A stretch of 64,000 nucleotides of DNA from Tharpella sp964457755 (GTDB lineage: Bacteria; Desulfobacterota; Anaeroferrophillalia; Anaeroferrophillales; Tharpellaceae), in NCBI GenBank assembly GCA_964457755.1, contig CAYWGC010000001.1:1-64000 (forward strand). The letters are read 5' to 3'. This document shows positions 42,976 to 52,223 of the stretch, in pieces. The number at the start of each line of letters is the position of its first letter. Positions within the stretch are counted from its first letter, which is position 1. Under the pieces are notes generated by a model that ran no database searches, was not told where the DNA came from, and saw only the letters and a list, made by a program, of their open reading frames with translations. Position numbers and translations under genes: made by a program.

Positions 42976-43770
42976 ATGGCCGCCAAATTAAGATTTTCAC
43001 TGCCCGATCTTTCCCCTACCCACATCAACCATCTCTTTGACAGTAAAGAGAGAGGCTGGCCGCTGGCCTTGTGTCTGTCGTTGGCCCTGCATATTTTCAT
43101 ACTACTACCCTCATCAACACTTAAAACTCGACCCTTACTTGACTCCAGCAATCTTATGGAGATTAAGCTGGTTACCCCACAAAAAATGTTACCCAAACCA
43201 GCAAAAACTTCTCAAGCACCAAGCAAACCTGAGTTTAAACGAAAAACAAAAACCAAACTCCAAAAAAAACCGGCAACCTTGAAAAAGCAAAAAATCATCG
43301 CCAAAGAGTCACCTTTAGCCCGACGCAAAAGCATCCCCAAAAAAAAGCCGGCCCCAACCAACAGCAAACTCAACAAAATCAAAGAACGACTGGCTCGACA
43401 ACAGGATGCAGAGAAACTCAATAATATCCGGCAGCGCCTCCGACAGGAAGCATCACCGGCAGCAAAAGCCCTGCAGGCGAGCCTGACTCAAACCTATCAG
43501 ATGCAGCTTAAAGTCTGGCTGATGCGCAACTGGCACCTGCCCGAGCATCTTCTCAACAGCGGTCTTGAAGCAACCATCAGTTTGACTATCGCTGCCAATG
43601 GCAGCCTTCTTACTCAAAAGGAAGAGGAACTATCAGACAATCTAATTTTCAACCATGCCATGCACCAGGCCATCATTAACGCAAGTCCATTTCCAGCCTT
43701 CCCTGAAGAACTGAATATTTCTCAGGAAGAGTTCGTCATAACTTTTAACCCCAACAATTTGAAACAGTAG
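42976..43770 (+). CDS. tolA: TolA/TonB-like envelope protein
   Basis: A 264-residue protein with one N-terminal membrane helix (LALCLSLALHIFILLP), a long Lys/Pro-rich periplasmic linker (about 75-165) and a C-terminal TonB/TolA domain (LMRNWHLPEHLLNSG, then ISLTIAANGSL). Located before tolB, pal and ybgF, it is the TolA candidate linking the inner and outer membranes. No tolQ or tolR lies in the window. Confidence 0.8.
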   Translation: MAAKLRFSLPDLSPTHINHLFDSKERGWPLALCLSLALHIFILLPSSTLKTRPLLDSSNLMEIKLVTPQKMLPKPAKTSQAPSKPEFKRKTKTKLQKKPATLKKQKIIAKESPLARRKSIPKKKPAPTNSKLNKIKERLARQQDAEKLNNIRQRLRQEASPAAKALQASLTQTYQMQLKVWLMRNWHLPEHLLNSGLEATISLTIAANGSLLTQKEEELSDNLIFNHAMHQAIINASPFPAFPEELNISQEEFVITFNPNNLKQ

Positions 43771-43790
43771 ACAGTGGACAGTGGACAGTG
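43764..43790. repeat. Heptamer tandem repeat
   Basis: ACAGTAG, ACAGTGG, ACAGTGG and ACAGTG follow each other at the tolA stop codon, a short slippage-prone array. Confidence 0.6.
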
Positions 43791-43847
43791 ATAAAACCAT
43801 AAACATTTTCAATATTGTAACTATAAAAAACTAAGGGCACCAAAACC

Positions 43848-45212
43848 ATGCTATCAGACTTGAAAAACAATAACTATTGGCCTGAAAAGAAAATTATCAC
43901 GGCACTTATTTTAGTAATACTGGCACTATCCGCGGCCGGGTTACCAGCCCTACTTGAGGCGCGGGTCTATCTCGAACTTGACTCCCCTAACTTGCGCCGT
44001 ATCCCCGTAGCCGTTGCCCCCCTACAACCTTTGTGCGGAAGCCCGAAAGATGAAAAAATTGCCCTTATCGGACGTAAAATTTTAATTGACGACTTGGAGT
44101 TTTCTACTTTTTTCGAACTGCTTGATGATGTTTCCAGCTATCTCGAAAAACCAAAAAAATGCGACATCTCCCAGACTAGTATTGACTACCGCAACTGGTC
44201 TTTAATCGGTGCGGAACTGCTGATCAAGGCGGGCTACTCAATAAGTGGAGAAAAACTGATCGTGGAATGTCGACTTTACGACACCCTGGCCGGCAAAATG
44301 ATAGTCGGCAAGCGCTACCGGGGACGGGCTCAAAACATCCGCCTGCTGTTCCATAAATTCACCAACCAAGTAGTCGAAAGCATTACTGGACTGCCTGGAG
44401 AATTCAGCTCTAAAATAGCCTTCTGCGGTCGCCTCAAGAACGAAGCCGCCCAAGAGTTATACAGTTGTGATTATGATGGCCATGAACGACGCCAGATCAC
44501 CCGCAATAACTCTATCAATATTTCACCAGCCTGGTCCCAAGATGCCAACAAACTGATCTACACCTCATATCGACGCGACAACCCGGACCTCTATCTTATC
44601 GATTTCATTAAAGGAAAAGAGTCGCGCCTGACCAATCGTCCGGGAATCAATGCGGCCGCCGCCTGGTCCGCAGACGACCATCACCTAACCCTGATGCAAC
44701 GCTACAAAAATCATAGCGAGATCACCATCATAAAAGCCACATCTGGAGAGACTTTAAAACGCCTGACCAATAGTAGCGCAAATCAGGCTTCTCCCTGCTG
44801 GTCTCCAGATAATAATGAAATTGCCTTTGTCTCCGACCGCAGTGGCACCCCGCAAATATATATCACTGCAACTCAAGGCGGCCGCTGGCAGCGATTGACG
44901 ACAAAAGAGAGCTATAACGCCAATCCGGATTGGTCAGCCCATAACGACAAAATCGTTTTCACCTCAAAAATCGATAGCGTATTCCAAATCTGCACAATAA
45001 AACCAGACGGTAGTAATCACCGACAACTAACCTTTGCCCGAAGTAATTGTGAAGTTCCTGGCTGGTCTCCGAATGGACGTCACATTATCTTTACACAAAA
45101 AATTAATGGCCTCCAACAACTTATGGTTATGGATGAAAAAGGTCGTAATCTCAAACAGTTAACTTTTGATAAAATAGAGAAAAAAAGCCCTAACTGGTCT
45201 GCTAACCGCTGA
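43848..45212 (+). CDS. tolB: Tol-Pal system beta-propeller TolB
   Basis: A 454-residue periplasmic protein. Signal peptide at about 18-39, TolB N-terminal domain (about 40-185), then a six-bladed propeller with repeated SPAWSQD, AAWSADD, SPCWSPDNNEIAFVSDR and PNWSA. It binds Pal and couples TolA to peptidoglycan. AAGGG lies before the ATG. Confidence 0.93.
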   Translation: MLSDLKNNNYWPEKKIITALILVILALSAAGLPALLEARVYLELDSPNLRRIPVAVAPLQPLCGSPKDEKIALIGRKILIDDLEFSTFFELLDDVSSYLEKPKKCDISQTSIDYRNWSLIGAELLIKAGYSISGEKLIVECRLYDTLAGKMIVGKRYRGRAQNIRLLFHKFTNQVVESITGLPGEFSSKIAFCGRLKNEAAQELYSCDYDGHERRQITRNNSINISPAWSQDANKLIYTSYRRDNPDLYLIDFIKGKESRLTNRPGINAAAAWSADDHHLTLMQRYKNHSEITIIKATSGETLKRLTNSSANQASPCWSPDNNEIAFVSDRSGTPQIYITATQGGRWQRLTTKESYNANPDWSAHNDKIVFTSKIDSVFQICTIKPDGSNHRQLTFARSNCEVPGWSPNGRHIIFTQKINGLQQLMVMDEKGRNLKQLTFDKIEKKSPNWSANR

Positions 45213-45425
45213 TTTTCAGTACCAGAAATTTACAATAATTTATTTTTGGATAAGTCAGACCTTTAAAAATCGAAACATATACCCATACACGCTCTTAAAT
45301 ATTTGTTATTAGCTTGATTTTTTATCTTAAAGGCGTTATGAAATGAACTTAGACGTTGTTTTAGATTTTTATAATTAGTTTTTACATTATTTATTAACCC
45401 GCCAACAGGCAAAAGGAGTTCCTCG

Positions 45426-45983
45426 ATGAAAGCGGCAAAAGTAATTTTGGCATTGGTTCTGGCAGCAAGTTTAATGTTCGCATTTACCAGTTGCACATGT
45501 AAACCCGGAGACATAGAAGAAGAGAAGGTCACTCAACCCGAAGCTATGAGCACGCCATCGGCCATCTCTTCGACCTCTGAAATTGTCAAGCCCGCCGTCG
45601 TGACGACTGGCGTCATTATGGTCGGCAATCGCATAGTCGACATTGGTGACAAAATCTACCCGATCTATTTTGACTACGATAAGGCTGAGCTAAGAAGTGA
45701 CTCCCGTGAAACTTTAAGCGAACTTGCCCAATGGCTGAAAAACAATCCATCTGTTGATGTCCGGGTTGATGGTAACTGCGATGAAAGAGGGTCTAACGAA
45801 TACAACTTGGCCTTGGGCGAAACCCGAGCCGCCAGCGCCAAAAAATATCTGGTTTACCTGGGCGTATCTCCGGATCGCCTGGAAACTATGAGTTATGGCG
45901 AAGAGAAACCCTCATGTAGCGAATCCGTAGAAAGTTGCTGGAGTAAAAACCGGCGTGATGATTTTACGATCACAGGCAAATAA
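45426..45983 (+). CDS. pal: Peptidoglycan-associated lipoprotein
   Basis: A 185-residue outer-membrane lipoprotein. Signal peptide with lipobox AFTSC (Cys about 23), a flexible linker, and an OmpA-like domain (about 70-185) with FDYDKAELRSDSRE and the peptidoglycan-binding GNCDERGSNEYNLALGE. GGAG precedes the ATG. Confidence 0.95.
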   Translation: MKAAKVILALVLAASLMFAFTSCTCKPGDIEEEKVTQPEAMSTPSAISSTSEIVKPAVVTTGVIMVGNRIVDIGDKIYPIYFDYDKAELRSDSRETLSELAQWLKNNPSVDVRVDGNCDERGSNEYNLALGETRAASAKKYLVYLGVSPDRLETMSYGEEKPSCSESVESCWSKNRRDDFTITGK

Positions 45984-46021
45984 CCTGATTAATCTTTCAA
46001 GTAGATTTCATAGAATCTGGA

Positions 46022-46071
46022 TGTAGACTGTGTATGGATCATTACAGCCATCACCCCTTACACAGTCTACA
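46022..46071. terminator. Long hairpin after pal
   Basis: TGTAGACTGTGTA and TACACAGTCTACA form a 13-bp stem around a 24-base loop, followed by AAATTTT. It may end the tolAB-pal transcript or be a small inverted repeat. Confidence 0.45.
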
Positions 46072-46125
46072 TAAATTTTAAAAAACTGCATGATTCGGGC
46101 TCTGCCGGATAAAGGTTATCTATAA

Positions 46126-46932
46126 ATGGTACAGTGCAACTGGCTTACCGTCGCATTAACCGTCATTGTTCTGTCGACAGGCTCTGGGTGCATTAACGGA
46201 AGCGGGCAACTCAAAGAGCAGCAAGCTCTAAACAAACGCCTAAATACAATTGAGCAACAGCAGGCGGCCCTAACTCGTCAAAACACAAATTCCCAGCAAA
46301 AACTCATCGCCGACACCAATATCCGCCTCGACAATCTCGAAAGAGAAATTAAACTCCTAAGTGAAGCCGTCGAAGACAGTGTCGCTCGCCCAGAAGATCT
46401 CCCGGCAACTAACAAGTTTGAATACGAAGCCATAATCTCACGCCTTGAAGAACGCCTCCTAAAACTTGAGCAGAGCGCAACCTCATCCTCAGGGATTCAA
46501 AGCCCCCCCCCGGCAACAACGAACCCTCCGGCGGCGATCCCAACTCCGTCACCAGGAGCCCGCGAAAAAGCCCTCTATGACGATGCTTTGGCCGCTTTCA
46601 AACGAGGCAATACCAAAACTGCAAAAGATAAATTCAAAAAATTCATCACCTCCTTTCCAAGCAGTAGCTACAAAGTAAATGCTCAATTCTGGATAGGTGA
46701 ATGTTTTTATAAAAATAAAGATTACGCAGAAGCAATCATTAAATACGACGAAATTATCGCCAGCCATTCACAACACCCCAAAGCCCCCAGTGCACTACTG
46801 AAACAAGGTTTTGCTTTTATCCAACTAGGGGATGCAACTGACGGTAAATTGATTCTTGAAAAAGTTATCGCCAACTACCCAAACAGTGATCAAGCTGAAA
46901 TTGCTCGACGAAAACTGGCAACCATCAAATAA
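46126..46932 (+). CDS. ybgF: Cell division coordinator CpoB/YbgF
   Basis: A 268-residue exported protein. Signal sequence ending in a lipobox-like TGSGC, then a coiled coil (about 28-120; INGSGQLKEQQALNKRLN, LEEQ heptads), a Pro-rich linker and TPR repeats (about 140-268; ALYDDALAAFKRGNTKTAKDKF, FWIGECFYKNKDYAEAI). It coordinates Tol-Pal with septal wall synthesis in Enterobacteria. The lipobox suggests it is lipid-anchored here. Confidence 0.9.
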   Translation: MVQCNWLTVALTVIVLSTGSGCINGSGQLKEQQALNKRLNTIEQQQAALTRQNTNSQQKLIADTNIRLDNLEREIKLLSEAVEDSVARPEDLPATNKFEYEAIISRLEERLLKLEQSATSSSGIQSPPPATTNPPAAIPTPSPGAREKALYDDALAAFKRGNTKTAKDKFKKFITSFPSSSYKVNAQFWIGECFYKNKDYAEAIIKYDEIIASHSQHPKAPSALLKQGFAFIQLGDATDGKLILEKVIANYPNSDQAEIARRKLATIK

Positions 46933-47065
46933 AAATACCAACAAGCAAAAGATGGTACAATTAATGCTTAGTTAAATATCCTACTGATAATCTGATATTT
47001 AAAGCATGACAGGAGAGCCCATAAAGATTACTTATCAGTAATTAACCTCTTAAATTTAATCAAAT

Positions 47066-48133
47066 ATGTTATTTCGAAAGGACAAAACCCTACTTGGACT
47101 TAATATAGGTTCAGGCTACATCAAACTGATCGAACTCAAAGGTTCGGGAAGCGTTTACACATTAAATAATTTTGGTATGGCCGCCCTGCCGCCTGATGCC
47201 ATTGTCGATGGCACAGTTATGGACACGACTGCCATTGTTAATGCAATCATAAACCTTACTGCGAACCTCAAAATAAAAAAGAAAAGAATCTGCACATCTA
47301 TCTCTGGACATTCCGTCATCGTAAAAAAGATCACTCTTCCACTAATGGATGAAAACACAATCGAAGAAACCATCCATCAAGAAGCAACTCAACATATCCC
47401 CTACGACATCAACGATGTTAACCTCGATTTCCAAATTCTGGGGGCCAACCAGATGAGCCCAGAAAATATGGATGTTGTCCTGGTTGCCGTCAAAAAAGAG
47501 ACCCTCAACGACTACCTTTCACTTGTAGAAGATGCTGGGTTTGTCCCTGTAGTAGTCGATGTTGATACCTTCGCTCTAGAAAATTCTTACGAGTACAACT
47601 ACGAAGAAGAAGACAAAAAAATAATAGCCTTGATTGATATCGGTGCCAACCTTACATGTATCACCATCCTAGACAATGGAGTTACATGTTTCTCGCGCAA
47701 TATCACATCAGGAAGCCGTCTGATCACTGAACAATTGCAAAAGAAATTCTCGTTAAATTATGAGGATGCCGAACTCCTCAAAATGGGGTGTGCCAACAAC
47801 ATCGCAACTAATGGCCCAAGCGCCCTTTCGGCGATCAATGAAGCCACCTTTTCGATCGTCAATGAGATCGGCAAAGCCATTGAGTTCTTCCACAACTCTG
47901 CCATGACTGAGGGGAGAGTTGAAAAAATCATTCTCAGCGGTGGCGGTGCCAAAACGCCAAACATAGTCCAGTCAATCTTTAAAAACACAAATATCGAAAC
48001 TGAGATCATCGACCCGTTTCGCAATATCATCATCCCGGAAAAAAAGTTCGACCTTGAATACATCAAAAACATTGCCCCGATGGCAGCTGTGGCCACAGGA
48101 TTGGCTCTGCGCAAAGATGAGGCCGTACGCTGA
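47066..48133 (+). CDS. pilM: Type IV pilus assembly ATPase-like PilM
   Basis: A 355-residue actin/FtsA-like cytoplasmic protein that links PilN to the motor. N-terminal LLGLNIGSGYIKLIEL and later LIDIGANLTCITIL are the nucleotide-binding phosphate motifs; ILSGGGAKTPNI is the third. It starts the pilMNOPQ operon and shares one base with pilN (TGATG). Confidence 0.95.
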   Translation: MLFRKDKTLLGLNIGSGYIKLIELKGSGSVYTLNNFGMAALPPDAIVDGTVMDTTAIVNAIINLTANLKIKKKRICTSISGHSVIVKKITLPLMDENTIEETIHQEATQHIPYDINDVNLDFQILGANQMSPENMDVVLVAVKKETLNDYLSLVEDAGFVPVVVDVDTFALENSYEYNYEEEDKKIIALIDIGANLTCITILDNGVTCFSRNITSGSRLITEQLQKKFSLNYEDAELLKMGCANNIATNGPSALSAINEATFSIVNEIGKAIEFFHNSAMTEGRVEKIILSGGGAKTPNIVQSIFKNTNIETEIIDPFRNIIIPEKKFDLEYIKNIAPMAAVATGLALRKDEAVR

Positions 48134-48774
48134 TGATTCACATTAACCTGCTTCCAGCCCGAGCTGAACGACGCAAAGAGCTCATCCGCAAACAACTTTC
48201 AATTGCAACCCTGACCCTACTTTTTACAATTGTGGCACTGGGTTTCTTATTTTATCGCATCAACTCTCAATATAACTCAACCCAAAGCACATTGCAGCGC
48301 ACTAACAAAAAGATCAAGCAGCTTGAACCTATCATTAAAAAAATCGATGACTATAAAAAACAGAAAGAGGATATCAACAAAAAAATTGCTGTTATCATTG
48401 ACTTGGATCGCTATCGCCTGGCTCCAGTTGTCATCCTTTCAGATCTCAACCGACAAAGACCGAAAAAACTTTGGTTCACAAACCTGAAAGAGGGGGGGCA
48501 GCATCTGACCATTAGCGGGGTCGCAGTAGACAATGAGACAATCGTCAACTTTCTTAACAACCTCAAACTGTCAGCTCCACTAAAAAATGCCGATTTAACC
48601 CTGTTACGTTCCCAATCCATACAAGATCTTAAATTAAAAGAATTTACAATCGACTGCCCTCTTGACCTGACAACTTTACCGGAACTTCTACAGATTCAGG
48701 AAGCTGCCCCGGAAACAATACATCCAGAACAAGCTGAACCTGGCATAGTTAACAAGGGTGGGCAAAATGGCTGA
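48133..48774 (+). CDS. pilN: Type IV pilus assembly protein PilN
   Basis: A 213-residue inner-membrane protein. Short cytoplasmic motif MIHINLLPARAERR binds PilM; one membrane helix (about 24-42), a coiled coil, then a periplasmic ferredoxin-like domain that pairs with PilO. It overlaps pilM by one base. Confidence 0.93.
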   Translation: MIHINLLPARAERRKELIRKQLSIATLTLLFTIVALGFLFYRINSQYNSTQSTLQRTNKKIKQLEPIIKKIDDYKKQKEDINKKIAVIIDLDRYRLAPVVILSDLNRQRPKKLWFTNLKEGGQHLTISGVAVDNETIVNFLNNLKLSAPLKNADLTLLRSQSIQDLKLKEFTIDCPLDLTTLPELLQIQEAAPETIHPEQAEPGIVNKGGQNG

Positions 48775-49363
48775 TTTTAATTTTGAGTTCCTGCATAGCT
48801 ACACCCCCCTGAAAAAAATCCTACTATTAGTCGGAATAGTGATCGCCATATCTGGTTTATTTGCCTATTTTGTCTACCTGCCGAAACTTAATGAGGTCAA
48901 AAAACTGGAACGTAAACTAAAGCAGGCCCAGATAAAACTCCATCAAACTCAACAAATTGCAAATCAACTTCCAGAATTTGAAGCTGAGATTGAAAAACTT
49001 AACCTGACCTTCAAAAAAGCCCTTAACAAGCTACCAGACAGCAAAGAGATTCCTGAACTTCTCTTAAAAATCACCAATCTCGGCAAGGATGCTAAGCTGA
49101 CATTCAACCTTTTTCAACCCCTAGCAAATCGCAATAAAGATTTTTACGCTGAAGTTCCAATCGACATTGAAGTTCAAGGCAGTTATCATGCAGTTGGACA
49201 CTTTTTCACCAAGATCTGCTCAATGCCGAGAATTGTTAATATATTCGGATACAGCTTGGGCAACTATGAAGCGGTTGAAGGTGACGACTTTCTAAAAACC
49301 AGCTTCCAGGCAGTAACCTATACCTTCACTGATAAAGCCGTACCAAAAAAAACTAAAAAGTAG
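48767..49363 (+). CDS. pilO: Type IV pilus assembly protein PilO
   Basis: A 198-residue inner-membrane protein with one helix (LLLVGIVIAISGLFAYFVYL), a coiled coil and a C-terminal domain, partner of PilN. The start at 48767 is about 9 bases after AAGG; the GTG at 48758 is too close to it. It overlaps pilN by 8 bp. Confidence 0.92.
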   Translation: MADFNFEFLHSYTPLKKILLLVGIVIAISGLFAYFVYLPKLNEVKKLERKLKQAQIKLHQTQQIANQLPEFEAEIEKLNLTFKKALNKLPDSKEIPELLLKITNLGKDAKLTFNLFQPLANRNKDFYAEVPIDIEVQGSYHAVGHFFTKICSMPRIVNIFGYSLGNYEAVEGDDFLKTSFQAVTYTFTDKAVPKKTKK

Positions 49364-49423
49364 AAAAAATAGGGCACTATAGACGAGATCTTAGTCTAGA
49401 CTTTTTTCAATGGACCGTGAATA

Positions 49424-49951
49424 ATGAATAATCACATCACCTGCAAAAACATTTCAATACTGATAATAACCCTTATATGGTTGCTATTGTCTGCACCCCT
49501 ATTAAGCTTGGCAAAAGAGAACAACGGGGCCGTTGATACCACATCATTAAGCACAGATAAACTCGCCTCCCTGGAAAACATAAAGCCACGGTTCAGCTAT
49601 GACTCCCTGAACCGGCCTGATCCTTTTCGGCCTTTTATCAATTTTTCACAGATCGAACGCTCAATTCCGACAGATTCAGGTAAGGTTCTAACTCCACTGG
49701 AAAAATATGCTTTAAATCAATTTCAACTGGTTGGTATCATCCTCGCTGGTGAGAATAACAACTATGCATTGGTCGAGGATCCCGAACAGATTGGCTATAC
49801 TGTCAGAGAAGGTGATAAAATTGGAAATCTCAGCGGCCATGTTAAAGAAGTAAAAAGTAACGAAGTCATCATCGAAGAACCCTATCTGGACATTTATGAC
49901 AAACAGCAAATCCGAGAAATATCTTTAAAATTAAGAGAACTTGAAGATTAA
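49424..49951 (+). CDS. pilP: Type IV pilus assembly lipoprotein-like PilP
   Basis: A 175-residue periplasmic protein with an N-terminal signal or anchor (ISILIITLIWLLLSAPLLS), RPDPFRPF and a beta-sandwich domain (FQLVGIILAGENNNYALVED, YTVREGDKIGNLSG). It bridges the PilNO pair and the PilQ secretin. Confidence 0.92.
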   Translation: MNNHITCKNISILIITLIWLLLSAPLLSLAKENNGAVDTTSLSTDKLASLENIKPRFSYDSLNRPDPFRPFINFSQIERSIPTDSGKVLTPLEKYALNQFQLVGIILAGENNNYALVEDPEQIGYTVREGDKIGNLSGHVKEVKSNEVIIEEPYLDIYDKQQIREISLKLRELED

Positions 49952-50065
49952 TATCTAACACCATTGATCTTCAAAGCGCCGATTGATAATAACCACCCTA
50001 AGCCTTCGGCCTAAAGCACCCGTGTTGTTACTGATGATTAATGCCTTACGATGGAGCTTTAAAAT

Positions 50066-51829
50066 ATGAATAACATCTATAATGTACGCCAAGCTAAAAA
50101 ATCAGTGATTTTTTTCCTGGTTTCAGCTTTCCTACTGACTGGATTTTTACCTACTTCATCCAGTGCAGAAAACAGAAAAAATTTGATCCTCCTGACGGCT
50201 TCGGCACAAGATGACACGGTTACTTTGATTTTCCGTAATACCGCAATAAATAATATCGACTACAATATTTTCACCCTTGATGGGCCATCCCGCCTAGTAA
50301 TTGACTTTCCTGGTGCTTTTTTTGAAAAAACCGATATTGATCAAATAATTAGAAAAAGTGGCTATTCGCAGTTTCGCTCATTAAATCACGACGATAAATC
50401 TCGGGTCGTTATTGATAGCGACTACATAACTCTTCCCCCGTTCACCCAACAAGCATCAGACCATGAGCTCATAATAAATCTAAAAAAAGCCGCCCCAGGA
50501 AGTGCTAAAAATAATCGTCAAAAACAAAAAAAGATAGCCCAAGAAAATAAGAAAAACCGTCCTTTTAAACAGCAGAACAAGCCGATTACAGTCGATTTCA
50601 AAGGCACCGATATTCAGAATGTTTTCCGATTCCTGGCGGAGATCAACCATCTCAATGTCGTTATGGGTGATGACGTCAGCGGAACTGTAACCTTGAGATT
50701 AAAGGATGTCCCCTGGAAACAGGTCTTAAGCATTGTCCTCAAAACCCATCAGCTAGGCATGGAACGTGAGGGCAATGTGGTGCGCATTGCCCCGATAGAG
50801 GTCTTCACCAGTGAACAACTTGCCCGTGAGGAAAAGAAACGGGCCTTAGCTGAGAGTAAAAAAGTTGAGGAAGATATTCAAGATACAGTTTTAAAAATCC
50901 TCAAAGTCAACTTTGCCGATATCGATGATGTCGCCAGTAAAATTGAAAATACGATTATCAGTGACCGGGGATCAGTCGAAACCGACCCTCGTACTAACTC
51001 CTTGATTATCAGTGACATTCCAGATCGTATTGTTAGGGCCGAAACTCTTTTACGAGAACTTGATGAACCTGTACGTCAGGTTATGATAGAAGCCAAGATA
51101 GTAAAAATTGAGAGGAACTCGGCCCAAGAGTTCGGGGTTCAGTGGGGTGGTACCTGGGGCAAAAGCAGCAACGACCGTTACTATGGAATTAACGGTAACA
51201 ACTCGCTTGGCAGTACAGGCTTACCTCCGATCAGTGATGGTGGTGCTATCCCGGATATTGCGAGCTCTTACGCTGTCAATTTACCTGCCACCGGAATGAC
51301 CAGTGGTTTAGGATTGATCTTTGGTAAAATTGACCAATACAACCTAAACGTCAAACTCTCGGCTATGCAGGGTCAAGGTAATGCCCATATTCTATCTTCA
51401 CCAAAGGTTCTGGCTTTGAACCAACATTCGGCCCGAATTGGCCAAGGTCAGGAGATCCCTTACCAGACAACTTCACAGGAAGGGACCACCACCGAGTTTA
51501 AAAAAGCGGAGTTGAGCCTCGAGGTAACCCCGACGATCACCAATAATGCCATGGTCTCAATGGAGGTTATTGTGAGCAAGGATTCTAAGGGGGAAAACAC
51601 CGCCGATGGACCGGCTATCAACACCCAGACAATCACAACCTCTCTCCTTCTAAAAGATGGAGAAACCGCAGTAGTTGGCGGTATTATTGAGAGCAACAGA
51701 TCTAATTCCAACGAGGGTGTGCCAGTTGTCAGCAAGATCCCACTTTTAGGTTGGCTCTTTAAGCACGACTATAAGGATTCCGACCAAACCGAACTTATGA
51801 TATTCATTACCCCAACGATCATCAAGTAA
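50066..51829 (+). CDS. pilQ: Type IV pilus secretin PilQ
   Basis: A 587-residue outer-membrane secretin. Signal peptide, one AMIN domain (about 35-135) for peptidoglycan, STN/N0 (about 170-235; FKGTDIQNVFRFLAEINHLN), an N1 domain and the secretin core (about 390-587; ILSSPKVLALNQHSARIGQG, AVVGGIIESN). It is shorter than PilQ proteins with several AMIN domains. Confidence 0.94.
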   Translation: MNNIYNVRQAKKSVIFFLVSAFLLTGFLPTSSSAENRKNLILLTASAQDDTVTLIFRNTAINNIDYNIFTLDGPSRLVIDFPGAFFEKTDIDQIIRKSGYSQFRSLNHDDKSRVVIDSDYITLPPFTQQASDHELIINLKKAAPGSAKNNRQKQKKIAQENKKNRPFKQQNKPITVDFKGTDIQNVFRFLAEINHLNVVMGDDVSGTVTLRLKDVPWKQVLSIVLKTHQLGMEREGNVVRIAPIEVFTSEQLAREEKKRALAESKKVEEDIQDTVLKILKVNFADIDDVASKIENTIISDRGSVETDPRTNSLIISDIPDRIVRAETLLRELDEPVRQVMIEAKIVKIERNSAQEFGVQWGGTWGKSSNDRYYGINGNNSLGSTGLPPISDGGAIPDIASSYAVNLPATGMTSGLGLIFGKIDQYNLNVKLSAMQGQGNAHILSSPKVLALNQHSARIGQGQEIPYQTTSQEGTTTEFKKAELSLEVTPTITNNAMVSMEVIVSKDSKGENTADGPAINTQTITTSLLLKDGETAVVGGIIESNRSNSNEGVPVVSKIPLLGWLFKHDYKDSDQTELMIFITPTIIK

Positions 51830-51925
51830 TCAGAATCAAGGAGCGGGGCAACCCCACTCCCGCGATCGCGATAATAACTGCAACAAACATTAATCATCTG
51901 CACGAATTTAACAAAATCGATAAAA

Positions 51926-51972
51926 GAAGGGCCGCAACTTTCAGTTTAAAGTTGCGGCCCTTCTCTATTTTT
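51926..51972 (+). terminator. Terminator of the pil operon
   Basis: GAAGGGCCGCAACTTT pairs with its complement around a short loop, followed by T-rich sequence. Confidence 0.88.
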
Positions 51973-52030
51973 CGTCAATTTACAAGCTTAACTATATTGT
52001 TTTAAGTTATGCTTTTGCCTCTCTCTGCGT

Positions 52031-52080
52031 CTTTGCGTCTCTGCGGGAAAACGCTTTTTGTCTCCCGCAGAGACGCAAAG
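52031..52080. repeat. Perfect 18-bp-stem hairpin repeat, left copy
   Basis: CTTTGCGTCTCTGCGGGA and its exact complement flank a 14-base loop. 29 bp (52041-52069) recur in inverted orientation at 56745-56773, so copies flank the next large gene. Confidence 0.75.
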
Positions 52081-52223
52081 AAAAACCGCAACTTGAACTG
52101 ATAGCGTGCTTCTTTTGGTTTAAATATTCAGTTACCGTCGCTGCGCAATGCCGGAGATTGAGGCAAAACAATGTTTCGACGCCGTTGGTACAGGCTTTAT
52201 GGTAGGAATCAAACGATAACACC

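Noticed and set aside
40132..43770. Long antisense frames opposite carD, yacL, ispDF and tolA
   Set aside because: They mirror the codon structure of well-supported genes and have no family signs.
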